Source: Hexactinellida sp. DTS-2022
Lineage: Eukaryota > Porifera > Hexactinellida
Assembly: GCA_028753945.1 (NCBI GenBank)
Contig: JAPNXP010000016.1
Coordinates: 2,881,001 to 2,945,000, forward strand
Direction of reading: 5' to 3'
DNA length: 64,000 nucleotides
This document shows, piece by piece, positions 31,274 through 43,212 of the stretch. Every line of letters begins with the position of its first letter. The stretch's first letter is position 1. The notes beneath the pieces were generated by a model. It was not told the DNA's origin. It saw only the letters and a program-made list of their open reading frames with translations, and did not search any database. A program made the translations under genes and the position numbers.

Positions 31274-33337
31274 TTAAGTTCCAATACCCCCCCACACTGT
31301 CCCATAGTAATAAGTTAGCTTCCTAGTAAGTAATTGTTTGTTTAATTATAAGTTTTTCCTCTTTTCTCCATGTCTTTCATTTATTCTTATTCTTTACTCA
31401 TTTCTTTTTGTTTGCTCATGTATTTTACTCATTGTTGTTTTTTCATTTTTCACCCATTAAAGCTATCTTAATTATCATTTGTTTATGGGAAATGTTTATA
31501 ACACAAATCTTCTATTTTCGCTACTTAAATACAAACAATTAATTATACGTATATGGCCAACACCTTTATAATAACCCTGGGTCACCAAAGGTCAATTTTT
31601 GATCTTGCAAAAATAAACTTTATAGTGCTTAAATAAAATCCTGTATTTTGCATAAGATTCACCAATATAATAACCAGGATAATCTGTTCTGAACTGATGT
31701 AATTAGTATAATCGATTCAAACTGTTTTAATAGCGCACATTTAAAAAATACGAAATAACTTACATGTAAACCGTCAATAAATTTTGTACTGCGACAACGG
31801 CAGCTGCGCGGCCTTACTACGCTTGAAACTAAATTATACATCTCTTGGTGTATTAAATATATTCCTCATAAAGTTCCCTTAAAATCAAAATTCTACACAT
31901 TATAATTTGTTTGGGAAATTCAAATTCTCCCATTAGTAGCTCAATAAATTTCAGTTGCACAATAAGGATAGCTCAAATCCAAATAATACTAAAAGAAAAA
32001 CAGGCAATAGAATAGACAAATGATTGATTGGTTAAATGAATTTATTTTCAATCAATCAAATTACAGCCTCAGAAAATCTTTCTATTATGCACAGTCTATA
32101 CTAATTGATGAAATCTGATAATCCATACTAACAAACCCTCGAATTTAATTCACTAACATATTTATTCACCTTTAAATGTGAATATTTACTCAAAAACCAA
32201 TAGATCGTTGTCGCAGTACAACATTACCCCTGTATTGCTGCATACAAATTTTAAGCTTTCTATGACTCTTAGTCTTTCCAATTAATACTGGACAAACGCA
32301 CCCAACAATTGTGCTTTAATTATATAGATTCCTGTACATTGTGCAAATTATCTGGTTGGTATAATGGCGTTATACAAATTGCCCAACAAACGAGACATTT
32401 TGCAAAATGCCTAAAGAGTTTGCAAATTGCTACAAAAACCAGCATTATGCATATTGCCAAGCATTATGCAAAAAGTCCAATTTCTCATATTGTCCATAAC
32501 ATATATACTAATTGAATGCTAGCTGCAATACCATACTGCGACAACCCTCGAATTTAATTGGCTATAGGTTTTGTCACCTTTGAGATGGAAGATGCGAATA
32601 TTTGTCTTAGAAATTCCTAATCTAGGGTGGTTGGGAATCTCCGAAGTGATATACAAATTTTGGATCAGATCTGTTGAGAACTCTCAAAAGAGATGTGTAG
32701 TGTCTAACAAGAACAAATAAAGTTCGCGAAGCGACCTTTGTGAGAGAGTGAACCGTCGCAAAGCGACCGAGACCGAAGGGCTCGTAGAGATAAATATGTG
32801 ACTATAAGTCATATCAGGGTGTTATCCAAGCGTGCTTGGCGCGCCTAAAGGAGCGTAATTTGGCAGGATTTTATTTAGGTGTACAAAAATCGATTATAGG
32901 CCTCCAATATCGAGAGATGCTCCCGTAGACTGAATTTTTCCTGGATGAAAGCCTGAGTCATTTATATCCATGAAGTGGCAAAAGTGTCCGTGCAGCGTGC
33001 CACTTGTGGCACAAATGGAAATGTGGCTGTAAAATAATCGTTTGATTAGAAATAAAACATCTAGAGTAATTCCACCATGTGGCATCAAATCTAAAATTTC
33101 CAATCATAACTATTATTTTCCACTGAGATACTTCCACGTTCCCATTTGTCCCACTTGTGCCAAAAGAGGCTCGTGAAAGGAACACTTATTCCAATCAATT
33201 AAATGACAGGAAATAAATGACTTAAATAACTATAGCAAAATATTTAATGTCGTTGTAGAGTAGTTTAAACAGTCGTTAATACGCTACAAGAAGCTTATTG
33301 TGTCTGGAAAAAAATTAATGTTGTTCAAAGGATTTCG
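31274..33337. other. Downstream region of gene A
   Basis: Holds the 3' region shared with paralogs B, C and D (31274-31780; ATTAAA near 31453 is a possible poly(A) signal), then a reversed piece of repeat R (31790-32240), octamer-like repeats again at 32330-32470, GC-rich short hairpins (32735-32785) and an imperfect inverted repeat at about 32965-33185 (TGCCACTTGTGGCACAAATG facing CATTTGTCCCACTTGTGCC). No gene is seen. Confidence 0.6.
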
Positions 33338-34610
33338 CTCGGTTAGTGTAAGTATGTGTTTTCGTACTAAGATAATCCACAGCTGTAGAGTCTAACTATT
33401 GTACTGTGTAACCACATACACAATTGCAGGCAATAACATTACCAAACTCTCCAGGTATTACGATAACAACCAATTAAATTAACAAACTTTCTAGGTATTA
33501 CGATAACAACCAATTAAATTAACAAACTCTCTAGGTATTACGATAACAACCAATGAAGTAAATTGGTATTCTCACATTACCTCTCTAAAGATAGAGTCTG
33601 TGGAGTTAAATTGTATTCCAAAACAAACCAAATCTGAACAATAAATGCCATTCGGGAATTTTCATTCATTTGATTACCTATTTTTGTAAACAACAATAAT
33701 GAATATTCATATCATGAATGTATAATGCGAAATTCGAAATCAGCATACTTGTTTACCTATAGTACCCGTTGTAAGTTGGTATAAATTCGGTTTTTATTCT
33801 CCCATTCTTTGTACATTCCGGACAAACAATCAAACACTCGTTTGGGACCCAAAATCATTGCAATTATTAACCCGTGTTTGGTCATGCGTCTAAATATAAC
33901 TATCTATGATTATGTAAATAATGTGATTAATATTGGGATTAAATATATGAGAATACTTATCCACCGATCTTCAGCGTTTGTATTAAAAACCTCGCTACTT
34001 TCTACCGATGATGTTTTTTATAAACATAAAAAAAACAATCGGTAGAAAGTAGCGAAGTTTTTTAATACAAACGCCGATGATCGGTGGATAAGTATTCCCT
34101 AAATATATTATCATATGATCAAGACAGGATTTGTTGTAATTTGTTAATTGAATGAAAAAATTAGGACATCTTGTCAATTTTTGGAAAGACTACGAGTCCC
34201 AGAAAGCAGAAAATTTGTATATAGGGGTAATTTTGTACTTGCGACAACGATCTATTGGTTTTGGAAGAGAAATATTCACATTTGAAGGTGACAAAATATG
34301 TTAGCCAATTAAATTCGAGGGTTTGTTAGTATGGATTAGCATACTTCATCAATTAGTATAAATAGATTGTGCATGATAGAAAGATCTTCTGAGGCTGCAA
34401 TCTGATTGATTGAAATTAAATTCATCTAACCAATCAATCATGTGTCTATTACATTGCATGTTTTTCTTTTAGTATTATTTGGATTCGAGCTATCCTTATC
34501 GTGCAACTGAAATTTATTGAGCTACTTACTAATGGGAGTAATTGAATTTCCCAAACAAATTACATTGCATAGCATTCTTATTAGGGGAACATTATTAGGA
34601 ATATATATAA
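33338..34610 (+). repeat. Long dispersed repeat R, copy 2
   Basis: Collinear with 26884-27960. It is interrupted by a palindromic element (33949-34099) and ends at the boundary of a Helitron (34611). The R sequence resumes at 35509 with TACACCACAGAGATGTATAA. Confidence 0.75.
33949..34099. mobile_element. Palindromic MITE with 9-bp target duplication
   Basis: 151 bp, ends GAGAATACTTATCCACCGAT and ATCGGTGGATAAGTATTCCC, almost entirely self-complementary with a central A-rich loop. TAAATATAT flanks both sides (33940-33948 and 34100-34108). The other copy of R has the uninterrupted site at 27448-27456. A 9-bp duplication points to a Mutator-like transposase. Confidence 0.88.
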
Positions 34611-35508
34611 CTAGCCGAAAAACCGCCCTCCGGGCGGCATTTTTCTGCTATTTTACTATGCTTTACTACGCTTTGTATTTGGTGTTATGTTTATTTTCAC
34701 GTTTTAATCGCTTTCTCGCTGTATTGGGCGTTTGTTTACAATCATTACCAACACGCGAACGTTTTTTAAGTGGCATACGTATAGTTGATAACAGGTTTGG
34801 ATTTTGTATGTAAATTATGACTGAAGTTGGCAAAATATGTCAACCCGATCTATATATAGTCAGGTTCTTTTATGATAAACATTCAAGGGACCATAAATTG
34901 TGCATAATAGAGAGACTTCATAATAAGCGAACTCAACTTAGTACAAACCCTATGTAAGTTGTTAAATTGGGACCATAAGGCTTGTTCATAATAAAGCAGA
35001 CGAAATCTTGTTCATAATAAGCAGACCTGACCGATAGCAATAGGTATGACTATTAAATTGTCCAACAACACAAAGTAAGGTTGAATTTTATTGGTCTATA
35101 TGTATATTCAATTGTTGTTTATATTATGGGAAATCATATAGGGAAACTGAACACAAATAACTGATTGGATAAATGAATTTACTCTCGACCAATTAAATTA
35201 CAGTCTCAGTAGGCATTCTATACTGCACACTTTACAATTGATAGAGACATAAAAATCCTTTTATACGAATTGAATGCTAGATGCTAATCCATACTGGAAA
35301 ATCCTCGAATTTAATTGGTTAAATATTTTGGCACCTTGGGGATGGAAGATGTGAATATTTTTCTTAAAAATTCCTTATCTGGAGTGGTGAGATAATTCCT
35401 AGATAATATGCGAAATTTGGTACAGATCGGTTCAGGCATCTCAGAGGAGATGTGAGGACAGACAGACAGACATACACACAGACAGACATTGTATTTTATA
35501 TATATAGA
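34611..35508 (-). mobile_element. Non-autonomous Helitron (898 bp) with known empty site
   Basis: On the minus strand it starts TCTATATATATAAAATACAA, then TGTCTGTCTGTGTGTATGTC, and ends with the hairpin CCGCCCGGAGGGCGG followed by TTTTTCGGCTAG. It sits between host A and T, and the paralogous unoccupied site GTGTA/TTAAATATATTCC is seen at about 27950-27970 (as the reverse complement). It contains a pogo-like MITE at 34858-35032. No Rep/helicase coding sequence is present. Confidence 0.88.
34858..35032. mobile_element. Pogo-like MITE nested in the Helitron
   Basis: Left AGTCAGGTTCTTTTATGATA and right AATAAGCAGACCTGAC. Same family as 23008-23172. Confidence 0.65.
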
Positions 35509-36115
35509 TACACCACAGAGATGTATAATTTAGTTTCAAGCGTAGTAAGGCCGCGCAGCTGCCGTTGTCGCAGTACAAAATTTATTGACGGTTTACATAT
35601 AAGTTATTTCGTATTTTTTTAATGTGCGCTATTAAAACAGTTTGAATCGATTATACTTATTACATCAGTTCAGAACAGATTATCCTGGTTATTATATTGG
35701 TGAATCTTGTGTAAAATACAGGATTTTATTTAAGCACTATAAAGCTAATTTTTGCAAGTTCAAAAATTGACCTTTGGTGACCCAGGGTTATTATAAAGGT
35801 GTTGGCCGATATACGTATAATTAATTGTTTCTATTTAAGTAGCGAAAATAAAAGATTTGTGTTATAAACATTTCCCATAAACAAATGATAATTAAAATTG
35901 CTTTAATGGGTGAAAAATGAAAAACAACAATGAGTAAAATACATGAGCAAACAAAAAAAATGAGTAAATAATAAATGGGGAAACTAAAAGAAACGAGAAA
36001 TAAGAATAAATGAAAGACATGGAGAAAAGAGGAAAAACTTATAATTAAACAAACAATTACTTACTAGGAAGCTAACTTATTACTATGGGACAGTATGGGG
36101 GGTATTGGAACTTAA

Positions 36116-38243
36116 TTAAATGGAGGTTTCACCTAGAGGATGATTAGTGAAAGTCAGATCCTTCTCTCCAGATTGAATAGAAGCTCTCTGCTTGATCTTA
36201 TCCATTTCGGCGAGGGACAGAGGTTTTGGGGTGCGAGAATACTTCAGCTGTTGAATTTGTTTCCTAAAATACAAAAAGACAAATATTAGGAAGACAAACA
36301 GGACGATAATGGTGACAATGAACAGGAAACAAAGGAATAGGAGGACATATAAGGCCGTTGTTTTGGTGTTTTCATTCAATTCACCTGTCGCTACATTGAA
36401 ATCGATATCACAATGGCTGAAGTTTGATGGAGACGCTTTAAATCCTTCAACGCAGGAACAAACATGACCATATATGGTATCTGTACAGGTGTGGTGACAG
36501 CCACCGTTGTTGGTGTGACATGGATTCGGAAGATAGCATTCTGATGATGCATTCAGGACGTATCCTTGGAAACACGAACATTCTTATGAGCCTATTGTGT
36601 TGCTACACAAATGGGAACAGTTTCCGTTGGTGAGAAGGCATTCATTTATGTCGATACAATCAGAGAAATTATGCTGTTGGTACCCCGATAAGACATGAAC
36701 ATTCATATGACCCGATTACGTTGGTACAGTTGTGCGAACAGTTTCCATTAGACAGAAGGCATTCATTGATGTCGCTACAAAGAGTGTCATTCGCATTATA
36801 GTAACCTTCTAGACATGAGCACTTATAGGAACCTGGCGTGTTAGTGCAGTTCCCCTGACAAATGGCACTGTCCTCACACTCGTTAATGTCGCTACATATT
36901 TCACTGACGTTGTATGATTCTTCCGGATAAACGCACTCACAACCATCTACAGTATCGACTCTATTCCAGCTCTCTCCCACACACTCAATGGATTTGTTGA
37001 AGCATTGGTAGCTACGGGCTCCACAGCTCAGGGGCGTAGGCAGGGGGGGTTTCCCGTTGCCCGGAAACCCCCCTAAACCTCTTAGATATACGTAACAGTA
37101 GTCTAAGTGTACAGAGTCGACTGTACTAGTAAGCTGTTTGGAAACCCCCCTAGTGACCACCCTGGCTACGCCCCTGCAGCTGTTATAGAGAGTAGCATCT
37201 TTAACTTGACGACCATCGTTCACATTCACACAAGTAGATTTGTATGCTTTTACGGTAATCCCAAAATCTGGAAGTTTGCTGATCCACTCGGTATCGCAGG
37301 TACAGTTGAACTGTGACCTCAATAAATTTAGTTGTGTGAGCTTACTAAATTGCTGGATGATTTCAGGAAGAATGTGTATCGAATCGATCTTGCCTAGATT
37401 CAGATATTTCAAATTCTTCAATTCGGTTATTGCAGATAGTGGCATGTTTGGATTGTCGTATAACTCCAAATATGTAAGGCTATTTAACCCGAGGAATGCT
37501 TTTGGATGCACGATGCTTATCATATTTATAAATAATTTTATCTTATCGAGCTTTTCTAATCCTTCAAATGCGCATGATTCCAACTCTTGAATGTTATTCA
37601 CGCTTAATTCCAGTTCTGTGAGCTCACTTAGTCCTCTAAACGATCCGGCTTTTATCCCAGTTATGTCTCCTTTTCTCCATTCTAAGTGCTCCAGTTTATC
37701 CAGGCCTCCGAATATTGTGTGGTTAATGTATCGACTCGGCTCATCTTCTATCTGTGAGTCATGCACAGAGATTTTTGTAAGTTGTTTATTTTGAGCGAAA
37801 ATAGGAAATAAAACTGAGCCTAGTTCATAAGCATCGAAAAATTTCAAGTTCGGGAAGAATGCGAAAAAGTTAACTTGTGTAATTGTTACCAAATCGGATT
37901 GAAAATCGATTATTTCCACACCGCTATTAAGCGTGAACGTTTCCACAGAAAATTTCATCCCCGGAACTATTGTCTATAATCAGTTCAGTTATGTTGTCAG
38001 GTAAACTAAGGTTCAATGTTACACCCGCTCCTTGAAAGTTAACGGTAATCTCTAACTTCGTATTTCCAGCTACAAAAGACGATGCGATCGTATCCTGTAT
38101 TGCATTTTTGTCAACAGTACTTACGGTACATCTAAGAACGATCCCACTAGATCCACATCCTACTGGAGTAGGCGCACTCGAAAATGCTAAGAAACTCAAT
38201 AGCAATACTACAGGACTGATGCGTCTATGTTGAACTTATTCAT
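36116..38243 (-). pseudogene. LRR-EGF receptor pseudogene, paralog B
   Basis: Collinear with A, C and D: signal peptide, LRRs, cysteine cap, linker, four EGF modules, membrane span and the tail ending GETSI. It is broken by a ~4-base deletion in the signal peptide (38205-38218), a one-base gain near 37945-37955, an extra base in CCCC at 36683-36686 that shifts frame inside EGF module 2, and a TAA at 36584-36586 replacing a conserved Tyr codon in module 3. A 148-bp transposon (37029-37176) sits between the cysteine cap and the linker. It adds exactly 51 codons without a stop and is not itself disabling. The promoter block is still present, but a 2.2-kb hAT element splits the upstream region. 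Confidence 0.9.
37029..37176. mobile_element. hAT-like MITE inserted in the coding region of B, 5-bp duplication
   Basis: Ends CAGGGGCGTAGGCAGGG and GGCTACGCCCCTG. CAGCT flanks both sides (37024-37028 and 37177-37181), and the paralogs show a single CAGCT (CCACAGCTGTTAT). Element plus duplication is 153 bp, so frame is kept. Confidence 0.9.
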
Positions 38244-38287
38244 GATTTTTGTGTTAGGAAAGTATATATCTTATCGTTCAACCGTCA

Positions 38288-38294
38288 ATTTATA
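38288..38294 (-). promoter_or_regulatory. TATA-like motif of pseudogene B
   Basis: ATTTATA on plus (TATAAAT on minus) in the same block as in A, C and D. The bases nearer the start are slightly changed. Confidence 0.5.
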
Positions 38295-38543
38295 CTCGAG
38301 GATTATTATTATAGATTTCCACTGTTTAATTAATTTATCCAACATACACGCTAAATCTTAATTTACTAGTTATTTAACAATTCCCAAATTTGTTAATGTT
38401 ATTCACCTCAAAATTGAACAACATAGTTAGTTTACCGCTAAATAGATTTTCGCATATGAAACTAATTGCGAATAACGTGTCGAGAATTGAGTATACCATC
38501 CAATAATTAATGAATTTGTAATAAATAACTGTTCTCTTTAGTA

Positions 38544-40776
38544 CAGGGCTCTTCAATTATTGGCCCGCTGCCTATGTTCTGGTGGCCCGCCCAATCTTTC
38601 AGTTTATATATTTATTCGATATTCTTTCGCTCATAGCTACATGCTCTGCAAATGAAACTGTAATTTATCCTTCTAGGCCCTGGGATATAGTAGTTACTTG
38701 ATCATTCGAATATTAAGGGGGACACTTTGTGAATTTTCAACCATCGAATTTGAGAAAGTTGAAATAGCCATTAATTTGCACTATAACTATCTAGTAAATA
38801 TCCATAATACCAGAAGTTGCGAATTCATATATCCTCGGTTATTGCATAATCAAATTTCTATACTATACTGATCCATGCTAGCCAGGAAAAGTGAATTCAC
38901 TATCTAAAATTATTTTTTCGAATAATAACCTCAATTATAAAATGTTCCTTACTCTATTTAGCTGTGTTTGTCTTTTTTAAAATATTATTTTCAGGATTAC
39001 AATTTTCTAAAATATATTTTTGGACAATTTAGTAGAAAATATTCATAATTTTCCCATTAAAAAAATAACAACTCATTGAAACATAAAAACATGTGAAATT
39101 CTAAAAGGAACAAACTGAGATACTTGCAATTATCGATGTTTTTTACATTAAATCTCAGTTTCAAAAATGATATTTCTACCTTTATCACTTTTGGCGCAAA
39201 GGATCTTCAAAAATTAATTTATTTTTTTGTGGTTTTTTCAATAAGTTCATAATACTCATAGAAAACAACATTTGTGCCAGAAAAAAAAGTTTTTAAAAAG
39301 AATTTCATCCCAAAGTGACCTCAAAGGTGAAATCTTTTGAAAAAAATTCGGATTCGTCATCCAGCTATATTTACGCACTATATATTATATTATACAAGCT
39401 GCTCGTCCGCGCTACGCGTTCTGACAAATTGCACTCGGGCCTGCGGCCCTCGCTTGTATTTCAAAACACATGCCTTTTCAAATTAAATGTCGGTTGTATT
39501 TAATTACATACTCCAAATAGACTTAAACTGAATCTAGGCTCTTATAAAAACTTTCGATTATGGAACGAAAAATGACGAAAAAATTATATACCCCCTCCCT
39601 ACATCACGCTTTTTGTCATTTTGTAATAAAAAGGACGGGTTGTAACACGAACCCCCTTGAGCATTACTTAAATTCAAAAGCACAAATTGATTATATTACG
39701 GGAATCATTGGGAAATATTTAGGTGACCGCTAGTGACCCACGCAACAGTAATGCTATTGTTTCAGATTAGGGCTGTGCCCCCCTAAGCTGTCTATGTATA
39801 TCCGTGAGCCCAAGCCATAGGTATATACGTATAAGGACAGAAAAAATAAATTGGGAAATACTAATCAGCGCCTGTACTGTTGAATATTCATGCTAATTAG
39901 AACTGACAGTTTTCTAGATAATAACGCATGTCCGTGTATATATTAATAAACTAACTACAAATAGAAAATTCATATCACTAATAAACTGTACAACTCTGTG
40001 GACCCCTGACTTTGGGCTGTGGAGAAGTTATTGAATTGATTGGTAATAATCAAATAGACACAATGGAATGTTATAAATCTATGGGAGACAGAGGGAACAC
40101 AATAACTGATTGGATGAATGAACTTCCTCTCGACCAATTAATTCACAGTCTCAGATTGGCATTCTATAATGCACACTTAACAATCGATAGAGCCCCACTA
40201 AAATCCTTTTATACTAATTGAATAGCTGCTAATCCATACTGGAAAACCCTCGAATTTAATAGGCTAAAAGTTTTGTCACCTTGTCTGAGGGAAGATGTGA
40301 ATATTTTTCTTAGATATTAGAACTTGTTTCTAGATACAGTATTCCCTATTCCCCTGCCAAATTTCAAGTCTGTAGCTCTTAACAGTTCCTCAATCAATTC
40401 TGAACAAACAAACAAACAAACAAACAAACAAAAATCATTGTGATTTAATATATAAGATATCATATTTGGCGATTTGACCTTTTTTCGTTTTGCAACTTTG
40501 ATCACTTAGTGTCGCCCTTAAAATTTATGTTTAGTTATTATACAACCATTGGCATAGTGTTTTTACCGCGCGTTACTTTACCCGATATTCCTCATTAAAA
40601 ATGTCACATGCATTAATATGCCCAATTACCTCTCTTGCTTGTACTTGTAGTCTTGTATCCATATTATGTATATCACATAATGTGTTGAATTCTTACATAT
40701 ATTAGCTTATAAGTAATCAATTATGGCTACTCCAGTTACGAAGTGGCCCGGGGTTAAAACTAATTGAAGAGCCCTG
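38544..40776. mobile_element. 2.2-kb hAT element with perfect 8-bp duplication and nested Helitron
   Basis: Starts CAGGGCTCTTCAATTATTGG and ends CTAATTGAAGAGCCCTG, flanked by CTTTAGTA at 38536-38543 and 40777-40784. Paralogs C (46065-46090) and D (47787-47800, inverted) show the unoccupied site. Nearly half of it is a Helitron (39395-40457). The remaining hAT interior has no long open frame and no recognisable transposase. Confidence 0.92.
39395..40457 (-). mobile_element. Non-autonomous Helitron (1.06 kb) inside the hAT element
   Basis: Minus strand: starts TCTTATATATTAAATCACAA, followed by TTGTTTGTTTGTTTG, a region reading AGCTACAGACTTGAAATTTG, and ends with short hairpins (GGGCCGCAGGCCC, ACGCGTAGCGCGG) and GACGAGCAGCTTG before host T. 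It shares ends and much of its length with 50461-51484. Confidence 0.75.
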
Positions 40777-41121
40777 CTTTAGTATATATGTATGTTATGG
40801 ACAATATGCGAAATTGGGAATTTTGCATAATGCCCAGGCAATATGCAAGATGCTGGTTTTTGTAGCAATTTGCATAATGCCATCATACCATCCAGACAAT
40901 TTGCATAATGTATAGCTTATGTCCAAACAATTTGCATAATGCTGTCACACCAAATTGGCAATATGCAATTGATACTTTGTTACATTCAGACACAATGACA
41001 AAGGTAACTTTCACATAGTGAGAGTTTTTCTCAATTAAGATTAAGAACGAACAATCAACATTAAACAATTCTCAAAAAAACTGAAAGTTACTTTGCAAAT
41101 TGTCTGGACATTATGCATATT

Positions 41122-41269
41122 GTTATAAGAACATATCGGATATAAGAACACTATGCTGGAAAAACGGTTGCCATATACCCTGTATAAATTATGCCGGTTA
41201 TAAGAACATGCCGGTTATAAGCACATTATGCCCAGTTCCCGACGATGTGCTTATAACCGACATCCACTG
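41122..41269. mobile_element. Pogo-like MITE (CCGGTTATAAGAACA family)
   Basis: Internal GTTATAAGAACATGCCGG and right end CTTATAACCGACATCCACTG. The left end is degenerate. Confidence 0.65.
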
Positions 41270-41285
41270 TATTCCGATTCTTGGT

Positions 41286-41757
41286 GCAGCAACCCGATTC
41301 CCAACCCTTGAGGCTAAAATGGATTTCTGATCTTATAAAAATTGCAGAAAATCTTGTAATTTGTAGCCAATACTAACAATTATATGTTAAATAGTTCTAT
41401 CCATAATAGCATTATTATAAATGTTAGCCAATAGCAATTCATAGAAAGAAGAAAATTTACCTAATTGAATATATATAATCGATATATAGATGTCTCTCCA
41501 AATTACGATGTCATGGAGGTTAAATGATTACCTCACAAGTTCGTTGGAATTCTGTAGCTCTTACCAGTATCTCAATTAATTCGGAACAAACACAAAATAA
41601 TTCACTTAATAATTCGTTGCTATTGGCTAACATTATTGCTATCTGTGGCTGGAACAATTTAACGTTTAATTGTTAGTATTGGCTACAAATAAAAGATTTT
41701 CTGCAATTTTTAGGAAATAAGAATCCATTATAACCTCAAGGGTTGGGATGCAGCAAA
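41286..41757. repeat. Element with ~190-bp inverted arms
   Basis: The left arm (GCAGCAACCCGATTCCCAAC, CCCTTGAGGCTAAAATGGAT, TAGCCAATACTAACAATTA) is matched in reverse on the right (TAATTGTTAGTATTGGCTAC order inverted, ATAACCTCAAGGGTTGGGAT, GCAGC). The arms are long and slightly diverged. No target duplication is clear. Confidence 0.7.
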
Positions 41758-43212
41758 ACAAATTGGAATATTTCTTATAAATCGTTGGTGCTGTCAGGTG
41801 GAAGCCCGTGAAACAAATTGAATTAATTAGCGACGTTCAGATATAAACACGTTAACTTATCCTCTTTATACATCATATTACTATAAACTATATGAGCCCT
41901 TCGATCTCGGTCGATTTTCGACTGTTCGGCGCTTCACGCCTCACGCCTCAATTGACGACCGCTGCGCGGCCTTACTACGCCTTAAAACTAAATTCAAATA
42001 CTCCCATTAGTAGCTCAATAAATTTCAGTTGCACAATAAGGATAGCACGAATCCAAATAATACATTCAAAAATACATGCAATAGAATAGACAAATTATTG
42101 ATTGGTTAGATGAATTTATTTTCAATTAATCAGATTGCAGCCTCAGAAAATCTTTCTATTATTCACAGTCTATTTATACTAATTGATGAAGTCTGCTATC
42201 TATGCTAGCAAACCCTCGAATTTAATTGGCTAACATATTTTGTCACCTTTAAATGTTAATATTTCTCTTCCAAAAATTAATAGAACGTTGTCACAGTACA
42301 ACACAAATCCTAATTCGTTAAACATCGAAATTAATTTTCAGCCATCGCTAGAATTCGAAAATGAAAACCCAATTAATATTAAATGTGTGTTGGATTATAT
42401 TACTGCAAAAAAGATATATTAAAATCGTTTTTCTTGATTGCCTTGGGATAAATTCAAAATTTTGAAGAATATTTATCAAACAAAGTACTATGTTTATAAT
42501 TTTACAGCCCCCCCACGGCCCCACCAATACAATAATGTTCCTAATAATGTACGTCTTTCAAGGCACATAAAAAATACGGAAAAAATAATAGACAGTCTAA
42601 ATTCTATTAACTATAAGCCCATGCCATGTATGTTAATACTATTGAATTTATTGACGGTTTACATATAAATTATTTCGTATTTTTATCGAATGTGCGCTAT
42701 TATAACAGTTTGAAAGGATTATACTTATTACATCAGTTCAGAACAGTTGTCCTGGTTAAGATATTGGTGAATCTTGTGCAAAATTAAGCACAATAAAGAT
42801 TATTTTTTGTAAGATCAAAAATTAAACTTTGTGACTCAGGGTTACTATATTTGTGTTGGCCGATATATAATTAATTGTTTGTATTTTAAGTACCGAAAAA
42901 ATATAATTGTGTTATAAACATTTCCCATAAACAAATGATAATTAAGATGGCTTTAATGGGTCAAAAACAACATTGGGAACAATAATGAGCATACAAGAAT
43001 TAATGAGTAAATAGGAATAAATGAGCAAAAAAATGTATGTGGAATTAAAATAAATGTGGAAACAAGATTGGAAGATTGGACATGAAGAAAGGACAGAAAA
43101 CATATAATTATACAAACTAACTTATTATTCTGAGACAGTGTAGGGGAATGGGGAATGCATGTGGAGACTTGAAGAAATTAACTTAGGAAAGAATGGGGGT
43201 ATGGCAACTTAA

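Larger units (their letters stand above)
40785..43212. other. Spacer between B upstream and C downstream
   Basis: Octamer-like upstream block of B (40790-41070), a CCGGTTATAAGAACA MITE (41122-41269), a long inverted-repeat element (41286-41757), a reversed part of repeat R (41890-42300), and the 3' region of C (from about 42646). No gene is seen. Confidence 0.6.

Noticed and set aside
32894-33185. Two minus-strand frames of 69-75 codons
   Set aside because: They cover an imperfect inverted repeat with TGCCACTTGTGGCA arms. No conserved protein signal.
39315-39503. Possible hAT transposase remnant inside the 2.2-kb element
   Set aside because: Short frames only, overlapping the nested Helitron. 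No recognisable transposase motif.
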